Shown: positions 1 through 8,613, numbered from the stretch's first letter. The stretch is 64,000 nucleotides of DNA from Bacillus sp. BHET2 (GCF_005938125.1 NZ_VCQN01000002.1:1-64000); one strand, 5' to 3'. The notes: a model not told the origin generated them from the sequence alone. A program made the numbers and translations.

Positions 1-48
1 TACAATTGTCCCAACACCTACAACAATTAGTAGTGCAAAAATCCACAT
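1..48 (-). CDS. small membrane protein, partial (N-terminus only)
   Basis: An ATG at 48-46 follows a good Shine-Dalgarno sequence (AGGGGAGA on the minus strand, 60-53). It opens a reading frame running off the left edge, reading MWIFALLIVVGVGTIV, a typical start of a single-pass membrane peptide. Only 16 residues are visible, so no family can be assigned. Confidence 0.45.
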   Translation of the reverse strand, partial: MWIFALLIVVGVGTIV

Positions 49-104
49 AATATCTCCCCTTTATAATCCTTTTTAAATTATCTTATCATTATTACGCAAT
101 AAGC

Positions 105-192
105 CTTCTTCCGTTAACCTGCCCGTTAATTTAAGAAGGACAATAGCTGGTGATCTATTAGCTGATCTTCAGTTATTGCCCCCGTATGTTTA
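105..192. repeat. intergenic repeat, copy 1 (TTAACCTGCCCGTTAA type)
   Basis: AT-rich non-coding element with the core GTTAACCTGCCCGTTAATTT followed by GGACAATAGCTG and, 20 bases on, CAGTTATTGCCCC. The last two segments are near-perfect inverted partners, so a hairpin is likely. Related copies lie near 1531 and 4001, with a fragment near 1971. Confidence 0.5.
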
Positions 193-253
193 AGTACATT
201 TCTTAACAAACTTAGTTTTATCATTAGAGTGATGTCCAGACAGCTTCAACCTA

Positions 254-1297
254 TTACTGTTCAATTCTTGAATTTAGATAATCAAGGAGTTTATACTCTT
301 GCCTGTTTTGCCAGTCACAGATAAACCCCTCTAAATTGAACAAACCCTCAAAGTTATCACTTAGTTTCACTACGGTTTCGAACCCATTACCGTAAAAACT
401 TATATGACCAAATAAAATATTCCCTTTCTGAGTGATTAACAGTTTATGTGCTTGATCAGGAAATGAAATTGCAGAGAAATCCATCTCTTTTCCGGTCAAT
501 GTGGAATATTTGTTTTCGCCACCATTTACAATCCAATTTCGTATAGGATCGAAGCAATCCTGTAATACGAAGTCTCGACCTTTTACAAAGGCAAGGTAAT
601 TGAAGATTGTTTTGGCACAAACCCTGAAATACCTCTCATCAAACTCAAGTGTTTGGTGTACTCTTGGCTGCACCGTTCCATAATTCGGGGTTTGCTTCTC
701 GAATGGTTTTTGTTCAACTAATTTCTTCACAAAATTAGCAACTTCCAATTCAAGGTCTTTATTGCTTAGGCCTACATACCATTTACCTTCATGAACCCCT
801 AGAAGAAACTCATCCTGACTAAATCCCTCATCCTCGTGCAATGTATACCTGCCGTTATAATTACCCAAGATCTTAGTAAAGTCTGTGGTCTGTTTATCAA
901 CATCACCGAAAGACTTGTCTGAAATAAACTGACAGCTACCATTTATATTTATTTTGATTTGAGAAATACTATATGGTCTTCCTAGACTTAAATATCCAAA
1001 TTCAACTGTATCTGGATTAATTACGCCACTCATTAAGCTAACTGCACCTTGTGTCGCTTTCTTAGGATTGGTTATGTTCCCTCTCTTACCTGGCCCTACA
1101 AATTGTCGGGGAAGTGCTAATAGAGATTTCTTCATAACTTGCCCTTCCATTGAGGAAAACGCATTGTTAGCATTATGGCTTACATATTCCATAGGAAGTT
1201 TCTGAATACCCCCGATACCGGCTGGGAAAATGTGCTCACCAGATTTAAATGTTACTATCGGCTCAGCTTTCTTTAAGTACATACAAAACTTCTCCAT
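254..1297 (-). CDS. hypothetical protein, possibly HNH-endonuclease-like
   Basis: 347 residues with no signal peptide or membrane segment. The first 80 residues (CMYL, then GEHIFPAGIGGI, then an NNAFSSME segment and PRQFVGPGKRG) resemble from memory the N-terminus of Bacillaceae proteins annotated as HNH endonucleases, in which a CxxC zinc pair precedes the EHIFP histidine. Here the second cysteine of that pair is leucine, so metal binding may be lost. The remaining ~250 residues are unrecognised. SD AGGAGG lies upstream. It sits alone in the accessory patch downstream of the comG operon, so a selfish or defence role is conceivable but unproven. Confidence 0.6.
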   Translation of the reverse strand: MEKFCMYLKKAEPIVTFKSGEHIFPAGIGGIQKLPMEYVSHNANNAFSSMEGQVMKKSLLALPRQFVGPGKRGNITNPKKATQGAVSLMSGVINPDTVEFGYLSLGRPYSISQIKININGSCQFISDKSFGDVDKQTTDFTKILGNYNGRYTLHEDEGFSQDEFLLGVHEGKWYVGLSNKDLELEVANFVKKLVEQKPFEKQTPNYGTVQPRVHQTLEFDERYFRVCAKTIFNYLAFVKGRDFVLQDCFDPIRNWIVNGGENKYSTLTGKEMDFSAISFPDQAHKLLITQKGNILFGHISFYGNGFETVVKLSDNFEGLFNLEGFICDWQNRQEYKLLDYLNSRIEQ

Positions 1298-1402
1298 CTT
1301 TTTAACCTCCTATATCAAATCCTTAAGACATTTCTCCTTATTTACCCTTTATTAACATATATGTCGAAATGGAACGATTATTGCTATTTACTAAGAAAAA
1401 TA

Positions 1403-1460
1403 CACCTATCATTTTACCGAACCAGTTAGGAATCGGTATTTAGAAGATAGGTGCGTTTTT
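1403..1460 (-). terminator. hairpin terminator, probably bidirectional
   Basis: CACCTATC and GATAGGTG form an outer stem, with an inner ACCGA/TCGGT stem. Runs of T follow on both strands (GTTTTT on plus, ATTTTT on minus). It sits downstream of the minus-strand gene at 1625-1909. The rest of the 327-base gap 1298-1624 holds only a repeat copy near 1531. Confidence 0.6.
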
Positions 1461-1530
1461 AAAACAGGTTACAATACCACTTAAATATCTAACTTCCTAA
1501 TTTATCCATACTAATAAACTTGAAATTATC

Positions 1531-1605
1531 TTCCTGTTCACTAACCTGCCACTTTAACACAATAGCCAAAAGCTGATTAACTCTTGTTGATCAGTTCTAT
1601 CCTCA
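1531..1605. repeat. intergenic repeat, copy 2
   Basis: Contains CTAACCTGCC, ACAATAGC and AGCTGATTAAC followed by TTGATCAGTT. This is the same order of motifs as the element at 105-192 but more diverged. AGCTGATTAA and TTGATCAG can pair. Confidence 0.4.
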
Positions 1606-1624
1606 TTTAATGGAAGAAAGGAAC

Positions 1625-1909
1625 TTATAGACCTCCGTTCATCATAATACCTACAATTAGTATAATAAATGCACCTACAAGTATCCCTAATGCTGAAAGT
1701 GAAGCTGTCTTGGATTTCCCTTTTTTACTTAGTAAAGCAGTTATCAAAGCTAATAATGCTCCAATAATTAAGACGTTGGTTCCTACATACCCACTAACTT
1801 TCCCACTCATACTCATAAGAGCAAATAAAACAAAAGTAAACCCTATAATACCAAAGGAAACCCAACCCAGATAATTTCTCATATTAAATCCCCTCCCGAA
1901 AAATTTCAT
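1625..1909 (-). CDS. small hydrophobic membrane protein
   Basis: 94 residues with three predicted membrane segments (about residues 10-33, 42-60 and 70-92) and a basic loop KKGKSKTAS between the second and third. SD GGGAGGGG lies upstream; an in-frame ATG at residue 10 (MRNYLG) is an alternative start. The family is not recognised. It is monocistronic, followed by the hairpin at 1403-1460. Confidence 0.55.
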   Translation of the reverse strand: MKFFGRGFNMRNYLGWVSFGIIGFTFVLFALMSMSGKVSGYVGTNVLIIGALLALITALLSKKGKSKTASLSALGILVGAFIILIVGIMMNGGL

Positions 1910-2015
1910 TCTAAATTATCTCTCTAATTTTAAATAGACTGCAAAAAAGGGATTTTAGTTTCATTTTACTCCATTAACCTGCCCTATAACTTTATACTCA
2001 GATTTGAGATATTTA

Positions 2016-3056
2016 CTATAAACTTACTGTGGATTCGTTCTTTGCACACTTCATAACAGTATCCCCAAAAGATCTTACATCAGATAAGTAATCATAGTCT
2101 TCTGGTGATCCAAAGCTATTAAACATACGAACAGCCACAATATCTTTTTCAGGAATAACCAATAGAGTTACATTAGTAAATCCTAGTATTTGGTATGAAC
2201 CTTTAGGGACTTGATGACCTATCTCTGTCTTTTTAGCGGGTAAATCCTTAACGAACCACAAGAAACCATTTTGAGGTAAGTCTTTATGAATAGTCGATGG
2301 ACTTTGAAGAGAAGTTGCCATATCTATGATTTCTCTAGGAACAATTTGCTTTCCGTTTATTTTTCCTTTCTTCAAATGGAGATAACCCCAGTATGCTAAC
2401 TCTCTGGTTGATACATACATATTCATTTTGTCACCTTCAATGCTATCACTAGTTCTCCAATCTTCATCCCCTTCATAACGCAGCATCACGTCAACCAGCT
2501 TATTATGTTTCTTTGAATACCAATTGGATTCATTAAAGCTTAACGGAATAAAGACACTTTCATGAATAATATCAGCAACTGATTTATTGGTTGTTCGTTT
2601 AACAATCTGAGTTAGTGCATAAATACCAATTTGTCTATAAGCCCAATTCGATCCTGGAGTAAACTCCCGAACTGTTCCATTCTCCCCTTGTTTTAATCCA
2701 TGGGTATGAGTAAGTAAATGTCTTATAGTTGTATCTTTCCAGATGTTCTTATCAAGTTCAGGCAAATAGGTTAAAACTAGATCATCAATATTGTTTATGT
2801 AGCAATAAAACAATGCATAAGAAACTGCAAAACCAATATAACTTTTCCTAACTGAAGCTACGTGAAACTGAGTATCAGCCTGAACCGCTCTAGCCTCTTT
2901 TTCACCTGACTGTTTCCCTATGTATTGTTCTAACACAATTGAACTGTTCTGAATGATAAGAGTTGATGCTCCTGAACATATTACATTATCAAAAGTGCCT
3001 TTAACGTGATCTAATACCGGTTCAAAATTTGGCTTTTCAATGTGACTAAGAACCAA
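2016..3056 (-). CDS. serine hydrolase of the beta-lactamase / penicillin-binding fold
   Basis: 346 residues. The nucleophile motif SxxK is visible as SVRK in FHVASVRKSYIG (about residue 68), and the region WAYRQIGIYALTQIV occupies the place of the YxN motif of class C enzymes and esterases. RHLLTHTHGL is the conserved strand before it. There is no signal peptide, so it probably acts in the cytoplasm on esters or amides rather than as a resistance enzyme. The start taken is TTG, preceded by GAGGGGAAG at a rather long distance, so the start is uncertain. It stands alone between repeat-bearing spacers. Confidence 0.7.
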   Translation of the reverse strand: MVLSHIEKPNFEPVLDHVKGTFDNVICSGASTLIIQNSSIVLEQYIGKQSGEKEARAVQADTQFHVASVRKSYIGFAVSYALFYCYINNIDDLVLTYLPELDKNIWKDTTIRHLLTHTHGLKQGENGTVREFTPGSNWAYRQIGIYALTQIVKRTTNKSVADIIHESVFIPLSFNESNWYSKKHNKLVDVMLRYEGDEDWRTSDSIEGDKMNMYVSTRELAYWGYLHLKKGKINGKQIVPREIIDMATSLQSPSTIHKDLPQNGFLWFVKDLPAKKTEIGHQVPKGSYQILGFTNVTLLVIPEKDIVAVRMFNSFGSPEDYDYLSDVRSFGDTVMKCAKNESTVSL

Positions 3057-3219
3057 GACTATATACTTCCCCTCAATGTGAATTTGTGTAGTTATATTAT
3101 TAGCGTAAACTTTTTTGGAACAAAGCTAGCTCAACATTACGCCCCCATTAATGTAACAAAGGGGCTTCAATATCTGCTTTCACAAGTCGTAGTTATTTCC
3201 TCTTGAAAGATTTACCTTT

Positions 3220-3885
3220 TTAATCGTCATCCCACCCACTAAGTAATCTTTCTTCACGGTGTTGCTCATAAGCCATATCAGCTGCATAATCAGACCAATA
3301 GTCTTCATGAGTTTCCTCAAACCTTGCTTCTTCCAAAGCTTCGGTTAATTCTAGTAGGTGTTCTCCTAAAAATTCTACTCCAAGTTCATAACAGCTTTTT
3401 AACTTTTCTATAAGTGTAGTAAGTTCGTCTTTACTAATAATCAACTCATAGTGCTGTAATTTGTTTCTTGTTTCTACTAAGTAATCGATTGCACCAATTA
3501 AATCACTATCTATACGAAAATTACAAAGGAACTTTAACCTCCTTAAAGCATCTATTAAACCTACTGTTTGCAGATTACCTTTTACATCAAATATATTCTT
3601 TTTATTCTGTTGAATCATAGCTTCTTTAGCTTTCATATAACTTTCAATATTAGAAAAAATAAGGTATTCGCTTTGATCTTTTAAAATATGTTTGAATAGG
3701 GTTTCAAAAGCATGATTCATCGCTAGAACAGAATCTTTCACATTATGTTCTAGACCCTCTTTTAATTCATCGAGCTTTTCTATACAAAGAAAAGCTTGCT
3801 TAAGTGAATCTACACCATTTGTAAACAAGTCATAACGCAATATTTCTACCACCTTTAAGACGTTCTTCTGAATTGATGTTTTCAA
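3220..3885 (-). CDS. HEPN-like hypothetical protein
   Basis: 221 residues, almost entirely helical, with an acidic C-terminal tail. The segment VETRNKLQHYEL (about residues 131-142) matches the Rx4H motif of HEPN ribonuclease domains, preceded by a helix-rich core. HEPN proteins often act as toxins or abortive-infection RNases. No nucleotidyltransferase (MNT) partner is adjacent. The frame can only start at TTG (3885), which lacks an SD. A well-placed ATG with GGAG at 3904 starts a different frame that ends after 24 residues, so either that is a leader peptide or the 5' end is frameshifted. The HEPN reading is inference from one motif. Confidence 0.55.
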   Translation of the reverse strand: MKTSIQKNVLKVVEILRYDLFTNGVDSLKQAFLCIEKLDELKEGLEHNVKDSVLAMNHAFETLFKHILKDQSEYLIFSNIESYMKAKEAMIQQNKKNIFDVKGNLQTVGLIDALRRLKFLCNFRIDSDLIGAIDYLVETRNKLQHYELIISKDELTTLIEKLKSCYELGVEFLGEHLLELTEALEEARFEETHEDYWSDYAADMAYEQHREERLLSGWDDD

Positions 3886-4000
3886 GAAAATTATCTATCT
3901 TCATATGACAACTCCAACTTTCAGTCTAATAAGCAAAGAAATAATTTATTTATCAAACTGACACTTACAATTATTTCAAATTTTTTAACATTAAACAATC

Positions 4001-4085
4001 CTTTCTTCCATTAAATGGCCCGTTAACGGAATATAAATAAATCCCGTTACTTTAAGGGCAACAGGATTTGATCAATATTGTTACG
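4001..4085. repeat. intergenic repeat, copy 4
   Basis: CTTCCATTAAATGGCCCGTTAACGG followed by CCCGTTACTTTAAGGGCAACAGG and TTTGATCAAT repeats the motif order of the elements near 105 and 1531. The 429-base gap 3886-4314 otherwise holds only a weak plus-strand hydrophobic ORF (about 4190-4310) without a convincing ribosome site. Confidence 0.4.
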
Positions 4086-4314
4086 AAATAGGAGACATCG
4101 GAATCAATTAATGAAAAAAAAAATATTATTGCAACTCTAGAAAATGTGTTATGTCAGTAGAAGTTGTTGCGCTCTCTAAACAGAAGAGGGTGAACGGTCA
4201 GGTTACAGTTGTATTTGGTATATTTTCTTTACTTTTATTTCTAATGGTTTGTAGCGAAGTTATGTCACGGGTAAGTTGTTTAGGAACACTACCCATCAGG
4301 TAGCCGTATACACG

Positions 4315-4494
4315 CTATTTATTTTTCTTAAACAAGATCATGAAAGCATAAGGAATGATCCCGAACCAGCGAAATAAAAATGGTTCCCGTTCATTCTTCC
4401 TTTTCTTCTTCAAACTTTTACGTTCATGGGGTGATTTTTCATAATGTTGGACAAATGTTTGTGTTATGAACTTAACATAATCATTCACTGACAT
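4315..4494 (-). CDS. yqzE: YqzE family protein
   Basis: 59 residues: MSVNDYVKFITQTFVQHYE at the start, a strongly basic middle (KKKRKNEREPFL) and a C-terminal membrane segment FRWFGIIPYAFMILF. This is the YqzE family, regularly found beside the comG operon in Bacillus. Its function is not established, though ComK-linked expression is plausible from context. SD AAGGTGGTG precedes the ATG. It follows aroK by 48 bases in the same direction. Confidence 0.85.
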   Translation of the reverse strand: MSVNDYVKFITQTFVQHYEKSPHERKSLKKKRKNEREPFLFRWFGIIPYAFMILFKKNK

Positions 4495-4542
4495 AAAAGC
4501 ACCACCTTCCGCTTTTATCAGTATGCCCTCCCACTCTAAAAG

Positions 4543-5046
4543 TTATTCAACTTCAATGTGAGGTAATAACGCTTGTATCACTTCGTCTACCGTTTTATTT
4601 TCAGTCTGAATGGTAATCGAATGTCCACTTTTATAAAGGGGGAAACGGCGATTATATAAACTTAATAACCGGTCTCTTGAATTTTCTTTCACGAGTGGAC
4701 GATCCTGATCCCCTTCTAACCGGGACCATACCACATCAAACGGACAGGTTAAATGAAACACCAAGCCCTTTTCACCGAGTATCTTCCGGTTCTTTTCCCT
4801 TTCAATCACACCGCCACCCGTCGTGATGATCGAGTGTTTGGCTGCAAGCTCTTCCAGTGCCTGGGTTTCCAGATCCCTAAAATACGCCTCTCCATACTGA
4901 TTGAATATCTCCTTGATGGTTTTCCCCTCCTTCTTCTCGATATAGCTGTCCATGTCTACAACCGGGATATTCAATATTTCTCCGAGACGAATCCCAATCG
5001 TCGTTTTTCCAACTCCCATAAATCCAATAAAGAACATCGATTTCAT
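4543..5046 (-). CDS. aroK: shikimate kinase
   Basis: 167 residues, the usual length. Phosphorylates shikimate at the 3-hydroxyl using ATP, in the aromatic amino acid pathway. Walker A is GFMGVGKTT near residue 8, DMDSYIEKKEGKTIKEIF carries the shikimate-binding aspartate, FRDLE the arginine, and TTGGGV the glycine loop. QDRPLV is the lid arginine region. It begins 3 bases after comGG ends and is therefore probably co-transcribed with comG, an arrangement seen in Bacillus relatives. It now lies downstream of a prophage that separates it from the comG promoter. Confidence 0.93.
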   Translation of the reverse strand: MKSMFFIGFMGVGKTTIGIRLGEILNIPVVDMDSYIEKKEGKTIKEIFNQYGEAYFRDLETQALEELAAKHSIITTGGGVIEREKNRKILGEKGLVFHLTCPFDVVWSRLEGDQDRPLVKENSRDRLLSLYNRRFPLYKSGHSITIQTENKTVDEVIQALLPHIEVE

Positions 5047-5049
5047 AGT

Positions 5050-5424
5050 CTACTCCCAACTGATAATGTGTTTTGTTTCCTTATTATACACAACCGTTGT
5101 AGGAAGAAAAACCTCTTCATCCTGTTTGAATGTCACTTCTAATTGATATTCATCAGGATTGATCATTTCGCTTCGCATACTGATTTCACCGTAAGTACCT
5201 TTGAACTGCTTTGAAGACACTGAACCTGTCTCGATTTCCAACAAAATTGCATGGGAAACACTCACATCTCTTTCATAAACCTCTTTCATATTTGTTAAGT
5301 AAAGGTACTTACTAATAAAGAGTTCCTTTGCTGCAAATGCTATCAGTAACACCATCAATAGAAGCAGGAATGTATACGGCAGTATAAAACCTCTGTCATT
5401 AAGGTTTGACCACTCCTTGATCAT
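5050..5424 (-). CDS. comGG: competence minor pseudopilin ComGG
   Basis: About 124 residues. One hydrophobic N-terminal helix (GFILPYTFLLLLMVLLIAFAA) is followed by a short soluble domain, as expected for ComGG. The preceding DRGF replaces a canonical prepilin cleavage motif, which is normal for ComGG. The start ATG (MIKEW) overlaps the end of comGF by 26 bases; no better start exists downstream. Final structural gene of the competence pilus operon. Confidence 0.8.
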   Translation of the reverse strand: MIKEWSNLNDRGFILPYTFLLLLMVLLIAFAAKELFISKYLYLTNMKEVYERDVSVSHAILLEIETGSVSSKQFKGTYGEISMRSEMINPDEYQLEVTFKQDEEVFLPTTVVYNKETKHIISWE

Positions 5425-5902
5425 TTGAAAAGTAGAAGAATTCTCCTTCCGCCTTCTCTGCACCCTCAAACTCCACATCCATATGCACTCCTTGCTGAAT
5501 TGCTGAGAATCTAACCAAATTTACTGACTGTAAAACCACTTCATGCCCCCTATTGTTCACCCTCCTTCGAATCGAATGTTGATATTTTTCATACGAAACC
5601 GTTTCATTGTGAACTGTAAAAGAGACTTTGTCAGGAGTAATCGTTACATTTGTCCCACTCCAAAGTTCATTCCTCAAGCTTTCATTAAATAAGTTCCACT
5701 CATAATAATGAGGAGGAACCATCTCCTGTTTGATCGAAGCGAAACATTTCATGACGAGGGGCATACTAACAGAAATCATAAAGAATACAGTAAAACTTAA
5801 CAGGGCTTCAATCAACGTATAACCTCTGCTATCTATCCTTTGAGATACACACCTCTTGGAGATCTCTCCCATTCTTAAGATATTGTACACACGCTTCTTC
5901 AT
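5399..5902 (-). CDS. comGF: competence minor pseudopilin ComGF
   Basis: 167 residues from the ATG with SD GGCGGAG (MKKRVYN). The prepilin signal is RGYTLIEALLSFTVFF near residue 27, with G|YTLIE as the ComC cleavage site, followed by a ComGF-type soluble domain containing DVEFE. Overlaps comGE by 74 bases, a tight translational arrangement typical of comG. A longer frame opens at 5980 but lacks an SD. Confidence 0.85.
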   Translation of the reverse strand: MKKRVYNILRMGEISKRCVSQRIDSRGYTLIEALLSFTVFFMISVSMPLVMKCFASIKQEMVPPHYYEWNLFNESLRNELWSGTNVTITPDKVSFTVHNETVSYEKYQHSIRRRVNNRGHEVVLQSVNLVRFSAIQQGVHMDVEFEGAEKAEGEFFYFSNDQGVVKP

Positions 5903-6155
5903 AATCTCCGCCTTTCCAATTGAGATCATAATGGATTCCTTTATACGTCCTTGACTGATTGACATGTTGATGACTGACAATCGCGTTTCCCACCCCTTCT
6001 CTCAAAAACTTCAACGCTTCCACTTTACGTTGAAGATTCTGAAGTTGGGATGCATATTGAATGAGAAACGGGATGAACACACAACTGATCAGGATGATGC
6101 AAGTGAAGGCAATCAAAGTTTCAGGAAGGGAGAAGCCTTTAGTATTCCTGTACAT
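5829..6155 (-). CDS. comGE: competence minor pseudopilin ComGE
   Basis: 108 residues. KGFSLPETLIAFTCIILIS is the class III prepilin signal and membrane helix (G|FSLPE). ATG 6155 has AGGGA at a normal distance; an upstream ATG at 6173 is less well placed. The start overlaps the end of comGD. The C-terminal part is short and basic. Confidence 0.82.
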   Translation of the reverse strand: MYRNTKGFSLPETLIAFTCIILISCVFIPFLIQYASQLQNLQRKVEALKFLREGVGNAIVSHQHVNQSRTYKGIHYDLNWKGGDYEEACVQYLKNGRDLQEVCISKDR

Positions 6156-6585
6156 AAAATCGTCCCTGTCCAATCTGAAACATGAGTTGAAGAAGAGACT
6201 CCCCTACTTTAAAGCTCACTTTACCAAATCGATTCGTATTGCCATCTGGATAGAAAGTGATATCTTCCAAGCTATTCGATGAAGTAATCTGAATGGTTGA
6301 GGATAACTCCCTCGAGAGGATCGTTTGTCTCGTCACCCCTTTTGCAACATATTTATTGGAAAGTGGGTAAAATGTAAGAATAACAGGCGATTGATGCCGG
6401 ATACTGTAGCTTTGGATTTGATAAAGGTCGGATTGTAGTTGGGAGAGGAAGAGATCTTTGTCCACTGATTGTTTCACGGGGATTACAGAAAAGCTGACCC
6501 ACGACAGAAGAATCGTGAATATCAATAACACAATCATCACCTCGATTAGAGTATAACCAGCTTCTCCTGCTTTTTCTGAATTAAT
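6139..6585 (-). CDS. comGD: competence minor pseudopilin ComGD (apparent AUU start)
   Basis: GYTLIEVMMIVLLIFTILLSW is the prepilin cleavage site plus membrane helix, followed by a soluble domain (FYPDGNTNRFGKVSF). The frame has no ATG, GTG or TTG between the upstream stop (TGA at 6594-6592) and the cleavage site. The first ATG lies after the signal and would give a protein that cannot be processed. The triplet ATT at 6585-6583 overlaps the comGC stop (ATTAA) and lies 6 bases after a strong SD (AAGGTGA). I therefore place the start there, giving 148 residues. A point change from ATG is the alternative explanation. Confidence 0.8.
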   Translation of the reverse strand: MNSEKAGEAGYTLIEVMIVLLIFTILLSWVSFSVIPVKQSVDKDLFLSQLQSDLYQIQSYSIRHQSPVILTFYPLSNKYVAKGVTRQTILSRELSSTIQITSSNSLEDITFYPDGNTNRFGKVSFKVGESLLQLMFQIGQGRFYVQEY

Positions 6586-6886
6586 TAGAGGTCACCTTAC
6601 CTTCCGCATCAATGGTGATCTCATTGCCATTAGGACAAGCTTTATATTCTTCGTTCAGATATCCATCTGCTACAAGTGTTTCAGTCGTCACTGGAAAATC
6701 ATTGCCATCCAACTTGTAGGCTTCGATCTGCCCTTCGACCATATGGATAAATGCCTCGCAGCCTTTGGAATTAATGGAATTACTTTGATTGGTTACATTC
6801 GGGATCGTAATAAACAGTAGGACAGAAATAACGAGTAAGACGATCATCATTTCAATGAGGGTAAAGCCTTTTTCATTTTTGAGCAT
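6581..6886 (-). CDS. comGC: competence major pseudopilin ComGC
   Basis: 101 residues. MLKNEKGFTLIEMMIVLLVISVLLF is the class III signal (G|FTLIE) with the conserved Glu5. The two cysteines (KGCEAF and YKACPNG) correspond to the intramolecular disulphide known in ComGC. Cleaved by ComC, it is the main subunit of the DNA-uptake pilus. SD GGAGGAG. An 88-base spacer separates it from comGB. Confidence 0.93.
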   Translation of the reverse strand: MLKNEKGFTLIEMMIVLLVISVLLFITIPNVTNQSNSINSKGCEAFIHMVEGQIEAYKLDGNDFPVTTETLVADGYLNEEYKACPNGNEITIDAEGKVTSN

Positions 6887-6974
6887 AGTTCTCCTCCTTG
6901 GTTTGTGTGAGTTGTAGTGTCCGCGATGAAGGGTAGATGACGAAGAAAAAGACTTGGATCCATTTCAACTTATT

Positions 6975-7997
6975 CTATATTCCTTGCATCATCTGAAATA
7001 GCGGCATCATGATGGAAAAATAAATGGCCATTATAAAAAGTCCAACAAATGAGAAAATCACCGGCTGAATGTATTTGAGTAATGCATTTGTTTTTTCCTC
7101 AAGTTCCTGAAAGCAAATTTCACTATAAAGTCCCAGTTCTTCAGCCAACCTTCCATTGGATTGACCGTGATGGACAACAAATGATAGCTCTTTCTGAAAA
7201 AAGGGCAGGGATGAAAAACATTCGTGAAATGGCTTTCCTTCCTTTAAACCTTTGATGCATTGGGTTGAAATGTACTGAAATGTTGGTCGGTAGGATTGAC
7301 TTTCGATGATGAGTAGGGATTCTGTGATCGACACTCCGCTTGAGAGCAAGAAGCTTAACTCTTTAGCCAAAAAGTGTGAATGACCAAGCTTTAAATAACG
7401 AGATAGGAAGGGGACCCTGCATAAGGTGAATGAAACCTTCACAGGGGATATTCTTTTTTTGAACAGAACAAATAACACGCTGATAAAAAGGAGTAGAAAT
7501 AAACATGTACTTAACATCATTGGGAAGTTTTCGATGAATTTTAAGAGATAGGTTAGTTTGGCTGAAGGTTCATACCCAAGGGACGAATACAACGACTGAA
7601 ACCTTGGAAATAACACCTTTCGAAGCATGACCATCATCATGATTGAAATGATAATAAGCATGAACGGATATTGGATGACTTGTTGGATTTTCTGGTGGTT
7701 TTTTCTTCTCTTAATGAGGTAGTTTCCCGCTTCTGAAAGGGTATGGCCCATTTGACCATGATGCTCGGCGAAAAAAATTTGTGCGCTGATATGACTGGGG
7801 ATATTTAATTGCTTATGAATGACCGATGAGATGGATTCACCTTTTTGTAATGAGGCAACCATTCTCTTCTTTAATTTCATTGTACTCTTCTCATTAGGTA
7901 GCAATAGAAAATCGATGGCTTCTGAAAAAGTATAACCTTTTTGGATAAGATCTCCCAGCCTTTTCAGAAATTTACCTTGATCATCGCTTTTCTTCAT
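6975..7997 (-). CDS. comGB: competence pilus platform protein ComGB
   Basis: 340 residues of the GspF/PilC type II secretion family: two cytoplasmic four-helix domains (GDLIQKGYTFSEAIDFL and AKELSFLLSSGVSITESL) alternating with three membrane segments. Polytopic inner-membrane platform on which ComGA drives pilin assembly. The start is ATG 7997 (MKKSDDQ), overlapping the comGA stop; a longer start at 8030 is possible. Cut off from the comG promoter by the prophage. Confidence 0.9.
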   Translation of the reverse strand: MKKSDDQGKFLKRLGDLIQKGYTFSEAIDFLLLPNEKSTMKLKKRMVASLQKGESISSVIHKQLNIPSHISAQIFFAEHHGQMGHTLSEAGNYLIKRRKNHQKIQQVIQYPFMLIIISIMMMVMLRKVLFPRFQSLYSSLGYEPSAKLTYLLKFIENFPMMLSTCLFLLLFISVLFVLFKKRISPVKVSFTLCRVPFLSRYLKLGHSHFLAKELSFLLSSGVSITESLLIIESQSYRPTFQYISTQCIKGLKEGKPFHECFSSLPFFQKELSFVVHHGQSNGRLAEELGLYSEICFQELEEKTNALLKYIQPVIFSFVGLFIMAIYFSIMMPLFQMMQGI

Positions 7998-8613
7998 GAA
8001 CCCATTTCCTATATTCGAGTTCTGAAACAAACCCTAGTGCCACCCCCTTATTTATCAGCATTTGGAGTGATTGGTACTGGTACCTTCCTGATCCACCCTT
8101 TGCTTCCTTTAGTACTTCTTTCAATGCACTTCCTGTTACAATTTCATACACAGAAGCCCTGTTAAGGTTTTTACCACGAAGGCACTTCCCTCCACACTCT
8201 GATTTACATATTGGACAGACTAACTTTAGTAATCTCTGTGCAGAAACAGCAAGGAGAGTCTGTTCAATATCATGCCATTCGATACCGAATTCCATCAAGC
8301 GATAAATCGCCCCTTTTGCATCCCTCGTATGCATAGTGGAAATGACTAGATGCCCCGTAAGTGAAGCGCGTATCGCAATCTCAGCGGTTTCCCGATCCCG
8401 GATTTCCCCGACCATAATGATATCCGGGTCATGCCTTAAAATCGCCTTCAGCCCGGTGGAATACGTAATGCCTGCTTTCTCATTTACTTGGATCTGAACC
8501 ATTTCATCATGCTGCTTCTCCACTGGGTCTTCAAGGGTGATCACGTTCCGGTTCAGGGCAACAGAACAATGATGGACGAGGGAATACAAGGTCGTCGTCT
8601 TTCCACTGCCGGT
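7981..8613 (-). pseudogene. comGA: comGA 3' fragment (pilus ATPase, interrupted by prophage)
   Basis: C-terminal half of the PilB/GspE-type ATPase. It begins in the middle of Walker A (T-GSGKTTTLYSLV) and contains the Asp box region ITLEDPVEK, Walker B IIMVGEIRDRETAEIAIRA, and the His box GHLVISTMHTRDAKGAIYRL. The cysteines CPICKSECGGKCL match the zinc-binding tail of Bacillus ComGA. Translated from an internal TTG it would lack a nucleotide-binding loop, so it is non-functional while the prophage is present. The remaining 5' part is at 44300-44839. Confidence 0.93.
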
